A DNA stretch of 38,060 nucleotides from Haloferax marisrubri (GTDB lineage: Archaea; Halobacteriota; Halobacteria; Halobacteriales; Haloferacaceae), in contig NZ_LOPW02000018.1 in NCBI RefSeq assembly GCF_001469875.2, positions 226,634-264,693 of the forward strand. The letters are read 5' to 3'. A program made the position numbers and the translations under genes. The notes under the pieces were generated by a model that did no database searches, was not told the DNA's origin, and was given only the letters and a program-made list of their open reading frames with translations. Numbering within the stretch: position 1 is the stretch's first letter; each line of letters starts with the position of its first letter. This document shows, piece after piece, positions 1 through 8,820 of this stretch.

Positions 1-543
1 TAGTTCCTCGAGCAACTCATCTTTCTTCGTGAGCGTGTTTCGCGTCCACTTCGCAAGCCCATGGTTCTCGATTATCGAGTCTCGGCGTTCCTCGTCCATG
101 TATGCTAACATAACCTTCCCAGCGCCAGAACAGTGAAGAGGAAATCTGCAACCTACGTACGAATCAGTGCTGAGGGCATTCTTACCCTCAGAACGATAGA
201 GGTAGATCGATTCTCCGTTCGATTCGATTGTAAGTATCGCGAGTTCATCAGTCTCGTCGGCGATGGTATCGACGACCGGCCGAGCCTCCTTGTAGAGTTT
301 GTTGTGTGCGCGAGCGGCCCCTCCAAGAGTGAGACAATTGAGCCCAGGAAGGTACTCTTCGCCGCGTTTCTCCAAGTAGTGGCGGCGTAAAAGCGTCTGC
401 AGGTGATTGTAGGTACTGCTTTTTGAGAGTTCGACACGGCTGTCTACTTCGGCTAGTGTCGCTCCATCTAACTCTACGACAATCTCGAGAATGGTGAGCG
501 TCTTGTCGACTGCTTTTATTCGAGGCTGGTCAGCGTTCGTCAT
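1..543 (-). CDS. IclR-family transcriptional regulator (partial, C-terminus outside window)
   Basis: An open frame of 181 codons runs from the ATG at 543 off the left edge without a stop. The N-terminus (about residues 8-65) is a winged helix-turn-helix typical of IclR proteins: it opens with RIKAVDKTLTILEIV and continues through the recognition helix LSKSTYNHLQTL. The effector-binding domain begins at about residue 75 and includes PLHCSGAGKVMLAY, a hallmark of the family. About 70 residues are missing compared with the usual 250. Family members sense small aromatic or sugar-acid ligands and repress or activate adjacent catabolic genes. The gene is divergent from the CoA-transferase at 677, which is therefore its most likely target (inference). 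A TATA-like box at 567-575 makes the 543 start essentially leaderless. Confidence 0.9.
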   Translation of the reverse strand, partial: MTNADQPRIKAVDKTLTILEIVVELDGATLAEVDSRVELSKSSTYNHLQTLLRRHYLEKRGEEYLPGLNCLTLGGAARAHNKLYKEARPVVDTIADETDELAILTIESNGESIYLYRSEGKNALSTDSYVGCRFPLHCSGAGKVMLAYMDEERRDSIIENHGLAKWTRNTLTKKDELLEEL

Positions 544-566
544 TACAAAAACCTATTCTTGTATCA

Positions 567-575
567 CATAATAAC
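567..575 (-). promoter_or_regulatory. TATA-like box of the IclR gene
   Basis: On the minus strand the sequence reads GTTATTATG, centred about 27 nt before the ATG at 543, so transcription would start at or just before the start codon. ATAAC (571-575) and GTTAT (582-586) form a short inverted repeat over the box that could be an autoregulatory operator. This is weak evidence from spacing and composition only. Confidence 0.45.
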
Positions 576-644
576 TTATGGGTTATACTGTCAAACAAAC
601 GAAAACAGAATTTGAGAGAGGTGTGCTAACGGTCACCCTCATAT

Positions 645-653
645 TTTATATAT
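645..653 (+). promoter_or_regulatory. TATA-like box of the CoA-transferase gene
   Basis: TTTATATAT lies about 27 nt upstream of the ATG at 677, the spacing expected for a leaderless haloarchaeal transcript. This box is the main reason to choose the 677 start over the in-frame ATG at 578, which would place the promoter inside the coding region. Confidence 0.55.
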
Positions 654-676
654 TCGAACATGGAAATCGGAACGAA

Positions 677-1864
677 ATGAAGAGTGCACTCGAAGACGTG
701 AAGATAGCCGATTTCACACAAATGATGCAGGGTCCCTGGGCAACCCAAAAGCTAGCCGAGATGGGGGCTGACGTCATCAAAATCGAACGCATCGGCGGCG
801 AGTGGGAACGGACGCTCGAGGCTGGCGGCGAACTGTACGAGGGAACTTCCCCGTTCTTCCTTGCGATGAACCGGAATAAACGGAGCATCACGCTCGATCT
901 GAAGTCCGAAGAGGGTCAAGAGGTCGCACTCGATATCATCCGTGAGTCAGACGTCCTCGTCGAAAATTTCCGTCCCGGCGTGATGGAGAAATTCGGGCTC
1001 GGGTATGATGACGTCTGTGAAGCCAACCCAGAGATCATCTACGTCTCGGGATCCGGCTTTGGGAGCAGTGGCCCGTACGTTGACCGCCCTGGGCAGGACC
1101 TCTTGCTCCAAGCGATGACCGGACTCGCGAACCAGACGGGGCGGAGAGACGACCCACCGACACCCGCAGGCTCTGCCGTCGTGGACGAGCATTCTGCGAT
1201 GCTCATCGCGTTCAGTATTCTGGTCGCACTGTACCACAAACAGCGGACGGGAGAAGGACAACGAGCCGAGGTCAACCTCATGAACTCGGCTATCGACTTC
1301 CAGTGTCAAGAGATAACCGCTGCTCTGTCTACGGACATGGAAGTCAACCGCAGCGAAGCAGGAATTTCATCCCCGTTTAACAGTGGACCGTACGGCATCT
1401 ATGAGACTGCAGATGGTCACGTTGCGATTGCTATGGCACCAGTGGACGTTCTCGCGGACACACTGGGACTCGAAGAATTGCAGCAGTACGACGGTACGGA
1501 GTTCGAAGACCGCGATGAGATTAAACGCGTTCTCGAAGCGTACACCAGAGAGTGCGAGACAGAATCACTATTGACTCGACTGTTAGACGCCGATGTCTGG
1601 GCGAGCAAAGTGAACGACTTCCACGAGATGGCCGAGGACCCGCAGGTCCAGCACAACGACATGGTCCGGACATTCGAACATCCGGAAGTGGGCGAGTACA
1701 CGACGACCGGTATTCCAGTGACGTTGTCCGAGACGCCGGGCGAAATCACGAGTCAACCTCCCATGCCCGGCGAACATACTGACGAAGTTCTCGGTGAACT
1801 CGATTACTCGGACGAGCAGATTCGAAAACTCCACGAGAACGATGTTGTCTCGCGAACTGACTAA
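677..1864 (+). CDS. CaiB/BaiF family (type III) CoA-transferase
   Basis: This 395-residue protein should move CoA between acyl-CoA and a free carboxylic acid in the cytosol. It has the family's N-terminal motif (VKIADFTQMMQGPWATQKLAEMGADVIKIE), the NRNKRSITLDLKSEEGQ stretch and the VSGSGFG loop. The segment with AVVDEHSAML carries Asp170, at the position of the catalytic aspartate of formyl-CoA transferase, followed by KQRTGEGQRAEVNL. Length is normal. An in-frame ATG at 578 would add 33 residues with no family similarity and would enclose the TATA box, so 677 was chosen. The divergent IclR gene probably controls it. The substrate cannot be read from sequence. The enoyl-CoA hydratase and acyl-CoA synthetase 7-10 kb downstream are possible pathway partners. 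Confidence 0.9.
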   Translation: MKSALEDVKIADFTQMMQGPWATQKLAEMGADVIKIERIGGEWERTLEAGGELYEGTSPFFLAMNRNKRSITLDLKSEEGQEVALDIIRESDVLVENFRPGVMEKFGLGYDDVCEANPEIIYVSGSGFGSSGPYVDRPGQDLLLQAMTGLANQTGRRDDPPTPAGSAVVDEHSAMLIAFSILVALYHKQRTGEGQRAEVNLMNSAIDFQCQEITAALSTDMEVNRSEAGISSPFNSGPYGIYETADGHVAIAMAPVDVLADTLGLEELQQYDGTEFEDRDEIKRVLEAYTRECETESLLTRLLDADVWASKVNDFHEMAEDPQVQHNDMVRTFEHPEVGEYTTTGIPVTLSETPGEITSQPPMPGEHTDEVLGELDYSDEQIRKLHENDVVSRTD

Positions 1865-1978
1865 CCGGACATAGGCATCTGGAAAAGGAGCGGCGAGTTG
1901 ACAACGCCACGAAACGTCTATTTTCATCTCATACTGTTCCGTAGTCCTTAACCGCGGGAGAAGTGACGGAGAACCGAG

Positions 1979-3139
1979 TTACCGGTCCGAGAGCAGCGAC
2001 CAGAGTGTGTACGCTACGTAGTAGTCCGTCCAGACGAGACCGTTGTCGGTAACGTACTCGCCAGGCTTGTTGAAACAGCCGTGACGAACCATCCCACGAC
2101 GCTCGTCGTCCTCGTCTGTCACGAGGTACGACTCAAGAAGGGAATCGAGGATTTCCGCCCCCGTACCGCGGAGGTTCTCACACTCGGGGACGTCCGGCAG
2201 CCGACAGAGACCGTACGCGGCGAGAGCCGCTGCACTGGTGTCTCTGGGTTCCGTCTCGGCATCGAGTTCTATGTCCCACGTCGCGACGAGGTCTTCTGGA
2301 GCGTGTTCGGTGTAGTAGTTGGTCGTAGCCTCAAGCGCATTTAGATAGCGCTCCGCTCCCGTTTCGGTGTATGCACGGGCGAGACCTGCGATGTTCCACC
2401 CCTGGCCGCGAGCCCAGCAGGTTTCGTCACTCGCAGCCAACTCGTTGTACTGTCTCCCGAGTGACCCGTCTGACTCATCGAACATTGCGTGGTGCCAAGT
2501 GCTCCCGTCGTCTTTGATGTACCAGTCCAGGTGCCGGTCTGCGTGCGAGATCGCGACGTCACGAAACACCGGATCACCGGTTTCCTCGAAGGCCCGCCAG
2601 AGAACTGGCAGTGCCGTATAGACATTATCTACGGCCCCGATGTAGAGCCCCGACGGGTCGTCTTCCGTTTTCGCACCTCGGAAGTTGTCTGGACCGCGAA
2701 TCTGAAAGTTACCGAGCGGTATCTGTCGTGCCTGTTCGTTGTAGTTTGCAACCATAGCGTCTGCACCCGCAAGGCCGAGACCAAAGAGGTCACGTTGACT
2801 AGTTGTATCGTAGCCCCTAAACCCGGCGTACAGAAGGTTCATTCCACGGAACATCGTCGTCTCGGGGAGTTCTCCGACCAACGTATCAGTGTACTCGTCC
2901 GCCGCTGAATTTAACCGGTCGGCCTGTGCGTCGTCGTCCGTCAGGTCGGCCGCGAGCCGTAGAAGTCCAATCCAGTGACCGCCACACCAGTCGCCGTCCG
3001 GTGTCGTCTCCCATTCGCCTGTCTTCGGATCGGCGAAGTAAGGGAATTCGGGCTCGACGTCGTCGAGCGTAGATTCGACACGGTGTACGATTGCGTCCAG
3101 TCCGTTCGCTAGTCGCTGTTGTGAGGGAAGCGTGCCCAT
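1979..3139 (-). CDS. GH88-like unsaturated glucuronyl hydrolase
   Basis: This is a 386-residue protein of the GH88/GH105 (alpha/alpha)6-barrel type. Such enzymes hydrate the 4,5-double bond of unsaturated uronic acids left by polysaccharide lyases and so release the neighbouring sugar. Visible hallmarks are GDWCGGHWIGLL near residues 50-61, GAVDNVYTALPVLW with a conserved Asp (probably one of the catalytic acids), DRHLDWYIKDDGSTWHH, ETCWARGQGWNIAGLARAY and EPRDTSAAALAAYGL. The order and spacing match bacterial unsaturated glucuronyl hydrolases. No signal peptide is seen, so it should act in the cytosol on imported disaccharides. The DUF4432 gene and the sugar ABC importer next to it fit that role. 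The leaderless start is set by a TATA-like box at 3161-3172. Confidence 0.85.
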   Translation of the reverse strand: MGTLPSQQRLANGLDAIVHRVESTLDDVEPEFPYFADPKTGEWETTPDGDWCGGHWIGLLRLAADLTDDDAQADRLNSAADEYTDTLVGELPETTMFRGMNLLYAGFRGYDTTSQRDLFGLGLAGADAMVANYNEQARQIPLGNFQIRGPDNFRGAKTEDDPSGLYIGAVDNVYTALPVLWRAFEETGDPVFRDVAISHADRHLDWYIKDDGSTWHHAMFDESDGSLGRQYNELAASDETCWARGQGWNIAGLARAYTETGAERYLNALEATTNYYTEHAPEDLVATWDIELDAETEPRDTSAAALAAYGLCRLPDVPECENLRGTGAEILDSLLESYLVTDEDDERRGMVRHGCFNKPGEYVTDNGLVWTDYYVAYTLWSLLSDR

Positions 3140-3160
3140 AGTCTGACGATTACGGACGAT

Positions 3161-3172
3161 ATGATAAATTTA
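3161..3172 (-). promoter_or_regulatory. TATA-like box of the GH88 gene
   Basis: On the minus strand the box reads TAAATTTATCAT. Its centre lies about 27 nt before the ATG at 3139, giving a leaderless or near-leaderless transcript. The GH88 gene therefore has its own promoter even though the DUF4432 gene lies upstream on the same strand. Confidence 0.5.
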
Positions 3173-3233
3173 GCTGTTACCACGTGTCGGACGGTTCGAC
3201 GACCGAGGGCCGAGGAACGCTGTCCACCGGAGC

Positions 3234-4232
3234 TCAATTTGAGGGTGATGAGACATCGAGCGTTAGCCACGTCGAGAGCGTCTCTTTGGGACCAAGTGTC
3301 AGAAGCGTCCCGGTCCCATCTTCTCCTTGTGACTCCGGGATGTTCGCTGCCGGCCACCCTGTGGCAGGTTCGAGGCCGAGGACGTACTCACGGCCAAAGA
3401 AGGGTGAGTCGGTGTACCCGCCGTATGAGCGCCAGCACCACAGACTGTCAAACACGTCAGTGTCAAAGGCGACGGTGACAGCGAGGTCAGCTGACGGGTT
3501 TTTTACCGTATACGTCCCGTCCGAGAGTGTGTGAATGTAAGAGAGGTCATGAATTCTGGAGTTCGGCCCACTGATGGCGCTGAGGTCAACTCCGTCGGTA
3601 GAGACTGGCCACTTGAACTGTTCGCCTGGGATGAGTTCGGATTCCCCTTGCGGTTCGTTGTCGACGGTTACGAGGCTCTCCGGGAGTTCGATTACTGACT
3701 CAGGGCTCAGGAGTGGTTCGCCGAAGGCGATGTGTTGCAACCAGACGACTGGGAGGCTACACTCGCTTTCGTTCTCGACATCCCATTCGATTCGAATCTC
3801 AGACCCCTGCAGTTCCATCCGTCTCTTCACTCGGACTGGGTAGCGAACGAGTTCTACAAAGCAATCGAGAGCAGCGACTGCTGATGGTTGGTTTGGAAAT
3901 TCGATGTCCCAACCCATGAACGGTGTCTCACCGTGCAGTCCGTACGTCGCGCCCTGCGCTGACCCACCGACCCCAGCTAACGGGAGACAATCTTGCCATC
4001 CCCCCGGGTAGTGGTCCATCCAAGCAGTCCCGTCGTAGGTTGAGGGACGATATGGTCCATCGAGTGACTGCCAGTTGTGAGGCGCTTCGAACAGGATGTT
4101 CTCGCTATCTCGTGGGCGCACGGCGACGATATCTGCTCCTTTGTCCGGAAGCACATCCACAGATAGAGACTCTGTTTCTAGCGTTACGGTCCGCATCCCG
4201 CCGTATGCGGTACGTTCAATTGTTCGTGTCAT
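3234..4232 (-). CDS. DUF4432 / aldose-1-epimerase-like sugar-binding protein
   Basis: This 332-residue protein has the beta-sandwich signature of galactose-mutarotase-like enzymes. LSVDVLPDKGADIVAVR sits near the N-terminus, YPGGWQDCLPLAG and TYGLHGETPFMGWDIEF follow, then a long beta-rich middle and GLEPATGWPAA near the end. DUF4432 members are thought to interconvert anomers or bind sugars, and they often accompany sugar ABC importers and glycosidases. That is the context here, upstream of the GH88 gene on the same strand and divergent from the importer. The exact substrate is unknown, although an unsaturated uronide or a related sugar is a reasonable inference. No membrane segment or signal peptide is seen. 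Confidence 0.75.
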   Translation of the reverse strand: MTRTIERTAYGGMRTVTLETESLSVDVLPDKGADIVAVRPRDSENILFEAPHNWQSLDGPYRPSTYDGTAWMDHYPGGWQDCLPLAGVGGSAQGATYGLHGETPFMGWDIEFPNQPSAVAALDCFVELVRYPVRVKRRMELQGSEIRIEWDVENESECSLPVVWLQHIAFGEPLLSPESVIELPESLVTVDNEPQGESELIPGEQFKWPVSTDGVDLSAISGPNSRIHDLSYIHTLSDGTYTVKNPSADLAVTVAFDTDVFDSLWCWRSYGGYTDSPFFGREYVLGLEPATGWPAANIPESQGEDGTGTLLTLGPKETLSTWLTLDVSSPSN

Positions 4233-4260
4233 GCGGCAGCCTGAGCGTCTTTTTCCACGG

Positions 4261-4268
4261 ATTTAATT
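4261..4268 (-). promoter_or_regulatory. TATA-like box of the DUF4432 gene
   Basis: On the minus strand the box reads AATTAAAT, centred about 32 nt before the ATG at 4232, leaving only a few nucleotides of leader. The 174-nt gap to 4407 must also hold the divergent promoter of the importer operon. The best candidate for that is TATTAAGTA near 4365-4373, which is weaker. Confidence 0.4.
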
Positions 4269-4406
4269 GTTGCTTGGGAAGACTTCGGTTTTTCATAGAG
4301 GTCGTGCCTTCACAAAATGGTGGTTAAAAATACTTCAGATATATGTAATGGACGATTAGAAAGTATTAAGTATGGATGTCAATAATAGACGTTTCGTAAT
4401 CCCCCC

Positions 4407-5759
4407 ATGACAGACAATAGTATACATACTGGGCGTAGAAAATTCATTAAAGCAGGCGGTGCTGCAGCGATTGCTGGCCTCGCTGGATGTAGTGGAAGCC
4501 CTCCGTCAGGAACTGGATCAGGTGGTGAAGAATCTGGCGGTGGAGCTGCCACCGGTTCGTCTGGGAGCGAAACGCAGACCGTCGAGATATGGATCGACGA
4601 AGGGCAGTCGGCGTCGTCGTACGGTGAGGAGTTAGATAGGATCTTCTCCCAGTTCGAGTCAGACACTGACTACGAGGTGAAACTTAGTGCGACCCCGTAC
4701 CCCGAATTCCTTGACAAGATTCAGACGGCACTTTCGGGTGGTCAAGGTCCGGACATAATCAAGGCGGACGTCGTCTGGACGGCGGCTCTGGCTGACAAAG
4801 GCTGGCTCGAAACGCTTGACGACCGATACGAGGACGCGGATTTCAGTACCGACGATTTCTACGACGCGAGTGTCAGGACGTCTATGTGGGACGGTGACCT
4901 GATCGGTGTGCCATACATGGACGGTGAGTGGGGACTCTGGTACTACAACGCGGACATGGTGGAAGAAGCAGGATACGATCCGATGGACCCACCGATGGAG
5001 ACGTGGGACGACGTAATTCAGGTCGCGAAGGACATCAAAGCGAACACTGGAAAAGCTCCGATATCGATGACTGGTGCCGACACCGAGACGCTCTCGGCGC
5101 AGTGGAGTGGATTCTACTTCACTACCGGTGCCTCTAGCTGGCTCAACGACGACCAGACTGAGGCGGTTATCGACCAGGAAAGCGGCGTCAAGACGGCACA
5201 GTTCTATCAGACGCTGAATGAAGAAGGGCTCCTTCCCAACGGGACGGCAAACAACAACCAGTTCGATATGCGGAAATTATTCACGACGGGTCAGACTGCG
5301 ATGTACCAGGTCGGAAGTTGGGAGCGAGACATTCTCACAGAGAAGTCCGACATCAACTTCGGTATCACGAGCAACCCGATGGCACCGGGAGGCGAAAAGA
5401 GCTCGATGTACGGCGGGTTCAACTGGGTCATGAACAAGAACTCGAACGCGAAGGATGGTGCGTGGCAGCTAATTGAACGACTCACCACGAAAGAAGCACA
5501 ACTCAACACGGCGTCACTCCCTCCAGCCATGATTTCGGCATCCGAGGAGCGATTCTCTGACTGGAAAGATCCACTGGGTCGCGATGCAGGTTCGCTACTG
5601 CTTGAGCAAGTTAGCAACGCCAAGCCGCGTCCGGTCCACCCAAAATACCCGAGCATGTCCACCGCACTTCGACAATCGATGCAGAGCGTACTGCTCGGTG
5701 ACATGACGGCGGAAGAAGCGATGAACGACACAGCGTCGAAAATAAACGAACTACTCTAA
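4407..5759 (+). CDS. Sugar ABC transporter substrate-binding lipoprotein (family 1)
   Basis: This 450-residue extracellular solute-binding protein has a twin-arginine signal (RRKFIK at residues 10-15) and a lipobox LAGC with Cys28. It is exported folded and anchored by a lipid in the haloarchaeal membrane. A Ser/Gly/Thr-rich linker (about residues 29-55) is followed by a family 1 binding fold: TVEIWIDEGQS, GQGPDIIKADVVWTAALADKGWL, DGDLIGVPYMDGEWGLWYYNADM, then TGQTAMYQVGSWERDI and EKSSMYGGFNWVM. These match maltose/oligosaccharide-type binding proteins. It is the first gene of an operon with two permeases (6-nt gap to the next gene). The GH88 neighbour suggests an oligouronide or similar ligand, which is inference. 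Confidence 0.92.
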   Translation: MTDNSIHTGRRKFIKAGGAAAIAGLAGCSGSPPSGTGSGGEESGGGAATGSSGSETQTVEIWIDEGQSASSYGEELDRIFSQFESDTDYEVKLSATPYPEFLDKIQTALSGGQGPDIIKADVVWTAALADKGWLETLDDRYEDADFSTDDFYDASVRTSMWDGDLIGVPYMDGEWGLWYYNADMVEEAGYDPMDPPMETWDDVIQVAKDIKANTGKAPISMTGADTETLSAQWSGFYFTTGASSWLNDDQTEAVIDQESGVKTAQFYQTLNEEGLLPNGTANNNQFDMRKLFTTGQTAMYQVGSWERDILTEKSDINFGITSNPMAPGGEKSSMYGGFNWVMNKNSNAKDGAWQLIERLTTKEAQLNTASLPPAMISASEERFSDWKDPLGRDAGSLLLEQVSNAKPRPVHPKYPSMSTALRQSMQSVLLGDMTAEEAMNDTASKINELL

Positions 5760-5765
5760 GGGAAC

Positions 5766-6689
5766 ATGGCGACATCTACAAACCAGGATTCCAAATCCGA
5801 TACACTCGTCGACAGACTCCTTGACGGAGATATTTCTGTCGGCGTCTGGTTCGTCCTGCCGACACTCCTCATCATGGGAGTGATTCTGATATACCCGCTC
5901 GTACGGACGGTCTGGTTGAGTTTCCACGTCGCTCAGGGAAGCCAGTACGTGTGGGTCGGTCTGCAGAACTACATCGATGTCCTCGAGTCAGATTGGCTCG
6001 GTGGTGTCATTTTCAACACCGTCCTCTGGACGGGGCTCACCGTCGGACTGCAATTTGCGGTCGGCATCGCGGCTGCGATGCTCCTGAACACGAAGTTTCG
6101 TGGTCGAGCGTTCGTTCGCGGCCTCTGGCTGGTCCCGTGGGTCACCCCTGGTATCGTTGCCGCACTGGTCTGGAAGTGGATGTACCATCCCCAGTTCGGC
6201 GTTCTGAACCGATTCCTCACCGATATCGGACTCACCGATAGCTACATCGCGTGGCTTTCGAACCCAGACCTCGCGATATTCGCCATCATCCTCGCTGGCG
6301 TCTGGAAAGGGTTCCCATTCTCGATGATTATGTACCTCGCTGGCCTGCAGAGTATCAACCAAGACCTGTACCGTGCGGCCCACATCGATGGAGCACCGTG
6401 GTACGCCCGATTCTGGCACGTAACGCTCCCGCAGTTACGACCGGTTCTGAAGGTGACGATATTGCTCACGACGATTTGGACCTTCAACTACTTCGTACTC
6501 GTGTTCGCGATGACCGGCGGTGGCCCCGCGGGTTCGACTGACATCCTCCCCAACAAGGTCTACACGCTTGCGTTCAATGAGTTCCAGTTCGGACTGAGTT
6601 CCGCACTCGCGATCATCATGTTCCTCATTCTCATGGTTTTCATGGTGTTCTACGTGCGTGCGCTCAAGCAGCAGGGGGAAGAGCTATGA
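5766..6689 (+). CDS. Sugar ABC transporter permease, MalF-type
   Basis: This 307-residue membrane protein has six predicted membrane segments. The first is at about residues 27-50 (VGVWFVLPTLLIMGVILIYP). The ATPase-coupling EAA loop is clear: RAAHIDGAPWYARFWHVTLP, which matches the EAAxxDGAxxxxxFxxxxLP pattern. It forms the translocation channel together with the next gene's product. Its start lies 6 nt after the binding-protein stop, and its last four bases overlap the next gene's start as ATGA, so the two permeases are translationally coupled. It resembles the UgpA/MalF group. No defect was seen. Confidence 0.92.
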   Translation: MATSTNQDSKSDTLVDRLLDGDISVGVWFVLPTLLIMGVILIYPLVRTVWLSFHVAQGSQYVWVGLQNYIDVLESDWLGGVIFNTVLWTGLTVGLQFAVGIAAAMLLNTKFRGRAFVRGLWLVPWVTPGIVAALVWKWMYHPQFGVLNRFLTDIGLTDSYIAWLSNPDLAIFAIILAGVWKGFPFSMIMYLAGLQSINQDLYRAAHIDGAPWYARFWHVTLPQLRPVLKVTILLTTIWTFNYFVLVFAMTGGGPAGSTDILPNKVYTLAFNEFQFGLSSALAIIMFLILMVFMVFYVRALKQQGEEL

Positions 6690-7531
6690 GTGCCATCGAG
6701 GCCTCCGAAAGTGCGCTGATGCGGCGCGCGCGTTACGTACTCATCGCCGTGATGACTGTCGTCATCACCTTCCCCATCCTGTGGATTTTCCTCTCCTCGA
6801 TTAAACAACCAGACGCACTGTTCACCTCTCCGCCACAGGTGTTCCCGAGGGAGGTCACACTGGAACACTACCGGAGTATCATCACAGATAGCCTCCTATT
6901 GCGCTATCTGTTCAACAGCATCGTCGTGGCGTCTCTCACGACGCTGGTTTCGTTGCTACTCGCCGTCTTCGCAGGATATGGGTGGGGTAAGTTCGACTTC
7001 TACGGGGCACGGACCACCTCGGTGTTCGTCCTCGTGAGTCAGATGTTCCCCGTCGTCGTCCTCATCATCCCGCTGTTCGAGCTTCTGAGCCGGTTCTCGA
7101 TGCTCAACTCCTATCAAGGGTTGGTGTTCGCCTACTTGGTGTACACCGTGCCGTTGTCGACGTGGATGCTGAAGGGGTTTTTCGAGGGTATCCCGGAGAA
7201 CGTTCTGCGCGCTGCGCGAATCGATGGTCTCTCAGAACTGCGCGTGTTCACCGAAATCGCACTCCCACTGGTCGTTCCGGGCATCGCCGCAACCGCCATC
7301 TACGCATTCATCATGGCCTGGCAGGAGTTCTTCTTTGCGTTGACCTTCATGCAGGAAGACTCACTGAAGACCCTTCCCGTCGGCCTGTTGGGATTCGTCG
7401 GTCAGTATGACGTCTCGTGGGGTGCGCTGATGGCCGCGTCGTTCGTCACGGTACTGCCCGTGACTGCCTTGTTCCTGTTCCTTCAGCGGTACTTCATCCA
7501 GGGAATAGCAAGCGGTGCGGTGAAAGGATAA
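6686..7531 (+). CDS. Sugar ABC transporter permease, MalG-type
   Basis: This is a 281-residue permease with six membrane segments. The EAA loop RAARIDGLSELRVFTEIALP is followed by a C-terminal QRYFIQGIASGAVKG, which is characteristic of MalG/UgpE proteins. It starts inside an ATGA overlap with the upstream permease and makes up the second half of the channel. A 158-nt gap containing a strong short hairpin separates it from the ATPase gene, so the ATPase may be expressed at a different level from the membrane subunits. Confidence 0.92.
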   Translation: MSAIEASESALMRRARYVLIAVMTVVITFPILWIFLSSIKQPDALFTSPPQVFPREVTLEHYRSIITDSLLLRYLFNSIVVASLTTLVSLLLAVFAGYGWGKFDFYGARTTSVFVLVSQMFPVVVLIIPLFELLSRFSMLNSYQGLVFAYLVYTVPLSTWMLKGFFEGIPENVLRAARIDGLSELRVFTEIALPLVVPGIAATAIYAFIMAWQEFFFALTFMQEDSLKTLPVGLLGFVGQYDVSWGALMAASFVTVLPVTALFLFLQRYFIQGIASGAVKG

Positions 7532-7583
7532 TTCATCATGTGTCTAAACCAATATACTCACAGTGCGGTTGAATCCGGCCGAA

Positions 7584-7601
7584 TGCCGCGGCGTCGCGGC
7601 A
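7584..7601. other. GC-rich stem-loop between permease and ATPase genes
   Basis: TGCCGCG, a 4-nt loop GCGT, and CGCGGCA form a perfect 7-bp stem in the 158-nt spacer. No T-run follows it, so it is unlikely to be a simple terminator. It could protect the 3' end of the upstream mRNA or attenuate read-through into the ATPase gene. A TATA-like AATATACT at about 7551-7558 and a GGAG-type ribosome site just before 7690 suggest the ATPase may also be expressed on its own. Confidence 0.4.
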
Positions 7602-7689
7602 GACGCCACTCGGACAGAGCATCAATGTTGGAGCGTCCGGGGACTGCTGGAACGATAGAACGACAAAACACAACACGGAGTGGTAACAA

Positions 7690-8817
7690 ATGAGTGAACT
7701 GAGATTCGACAGCGTTTCGAAGGTGTACAGTGGCACGACCGTCGCGGTAGACGATCTCGACCTTACTATTGAAGACGGTGAGTTCGTGGTCCTCGTTGGC
7801 CCGTCAGGCTGCGGAAAGACGACGACACTAGAGATGATCGCGGGGTTGCAGAAGCCGACGTCGGGTGATTTCACAATCGACAACGAAGTCGTCAATGAAC
7901 ATCCCCCACAAGAGCGGGGTATCGCGATGGTGTTCCAGAACTACGCGCTCTACCCACACAAGACGGTTCGAGAAAACATCACGTTCGGGCTCAAGTACAC
8001 GACTGACCTCGGAGCTTCCGAACGCGACGAGAAAGCACGAGAGGTTGCCGAATTACTCGGCATCGAACAGTTACTCGACGACAAGCCAAAACAACTTTCG
8101 GGTGGTCAGCAACAGCGGGTTGCACTTGGCCGCGCGATCGTCCGCGACCCAGAAGTGTTCCTTCTAGACGAACCACTGTCTAACCTCGATGCGAAGCTTC
8201 GGACCGAGATGCGCGCGGAGCTCCAGCAACTGCAAAAGGACCTCGGTGTCACGACAGTGTACGTCACGCACGACCAGACGGAAGCAATGACAATGGGTGA
8301 CCGGATTGCAGTGCTGAACAGAGGGGTACTCCAACAGATAGGAGAACCTACCGAGGTATACAACGAACCGTCGAACGAGTTCGTTGCGAACTTCATCGGC
8401 TCGCCGAGTATCAACTTCGTGCCGGGTCATCTCGAAGACGGGATGGTGACGACGGATCACGTCTCTGTAGACGTCACGGGGTCGCTCATCCGACCGTATG
8501 AGGGTGACACCACGCTCGGTATCCGACCACAGGACCTCCGAAAAGCCAGCCCCGACGAAGCCAGCCCGACGTTCACTGCGACGGTGAGGGTGCTCGAGAA
8601 ATTGGGGAGCGAAAACGTCCTCCACCTCGACGCCGGTGATTTAGAACTCGTCGCAACTGTTGATGAATCGGTCTTACCTGGAATCGGTGACAGTATCGAA
8701 CTCGCGGTGGACGAAGAGCGTGTTCACGTCTTCGACGACGAGGGAAAGAGCATCAAGTACAGGTACAATCCCGATTCAACGGATCGACCTCGGTCCCAGT
8801 CGGTACAGGAGCAGTAA
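7690..8817 (+). CDS. Sugar ABC transporter ATPase, MalK/UgpC-type
   Basis: This 375-residue nucleotide-binding subunit energises import through the two permeases. Motifs in order are Walker A GPSGCGKTT (37-45), Q-loop VFQNYALYPH (81-90), ABC signature LSGGQQQR (136-143), Walker B VFLLDEP (156-162), D-loop SNLD and switch His194 in YVTHDQTEAMTM. The C-terminal about 130 residues form the OB-fold regulatory domain typical of MalK-type ATPases, with the LGIRPQDL motif. A GGAGTGG sequence lies about 6 nt before the ATG. It ends 3 nt before the enoyl-CoA hydratase start, so those two genes are probably co-transcribed. Confidence 0.93.
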   Translation: MSELRFDSVSKVYSGTTVAVDDLDLTIEDGEFVVLVGPSGCGKTTTLEMIAGLQKPTSGDFTIDNEVVNEHPPQERGIAMVFQNYALYPHKTVRENITFGLKYTTDLGASERDEKAREVAELLGIEQLLDDKPKQLSGGQQQRVALGRAIVRDPEVFLLDEPLSNLDAKLRTEMRAELQQLQKDLGVTTVYVTHDQTEAMTMGDRIAVLNRGVLQQIGEPTEVYNEPSNEFVANFIGSPSINFVPGHLEDGMVTTDHVSVDVTGSLIRPYEGDTTLGIRPQDLRKASPDEASPTFTATVRVLEKLGSENVLHLDAGDLELVATVDESVLPGIGDSIELAVDEERVHVFDDEGKSIKYRYNPDSTDRPRSQSVQEQ

Positions 8818-8820
8818 TCC

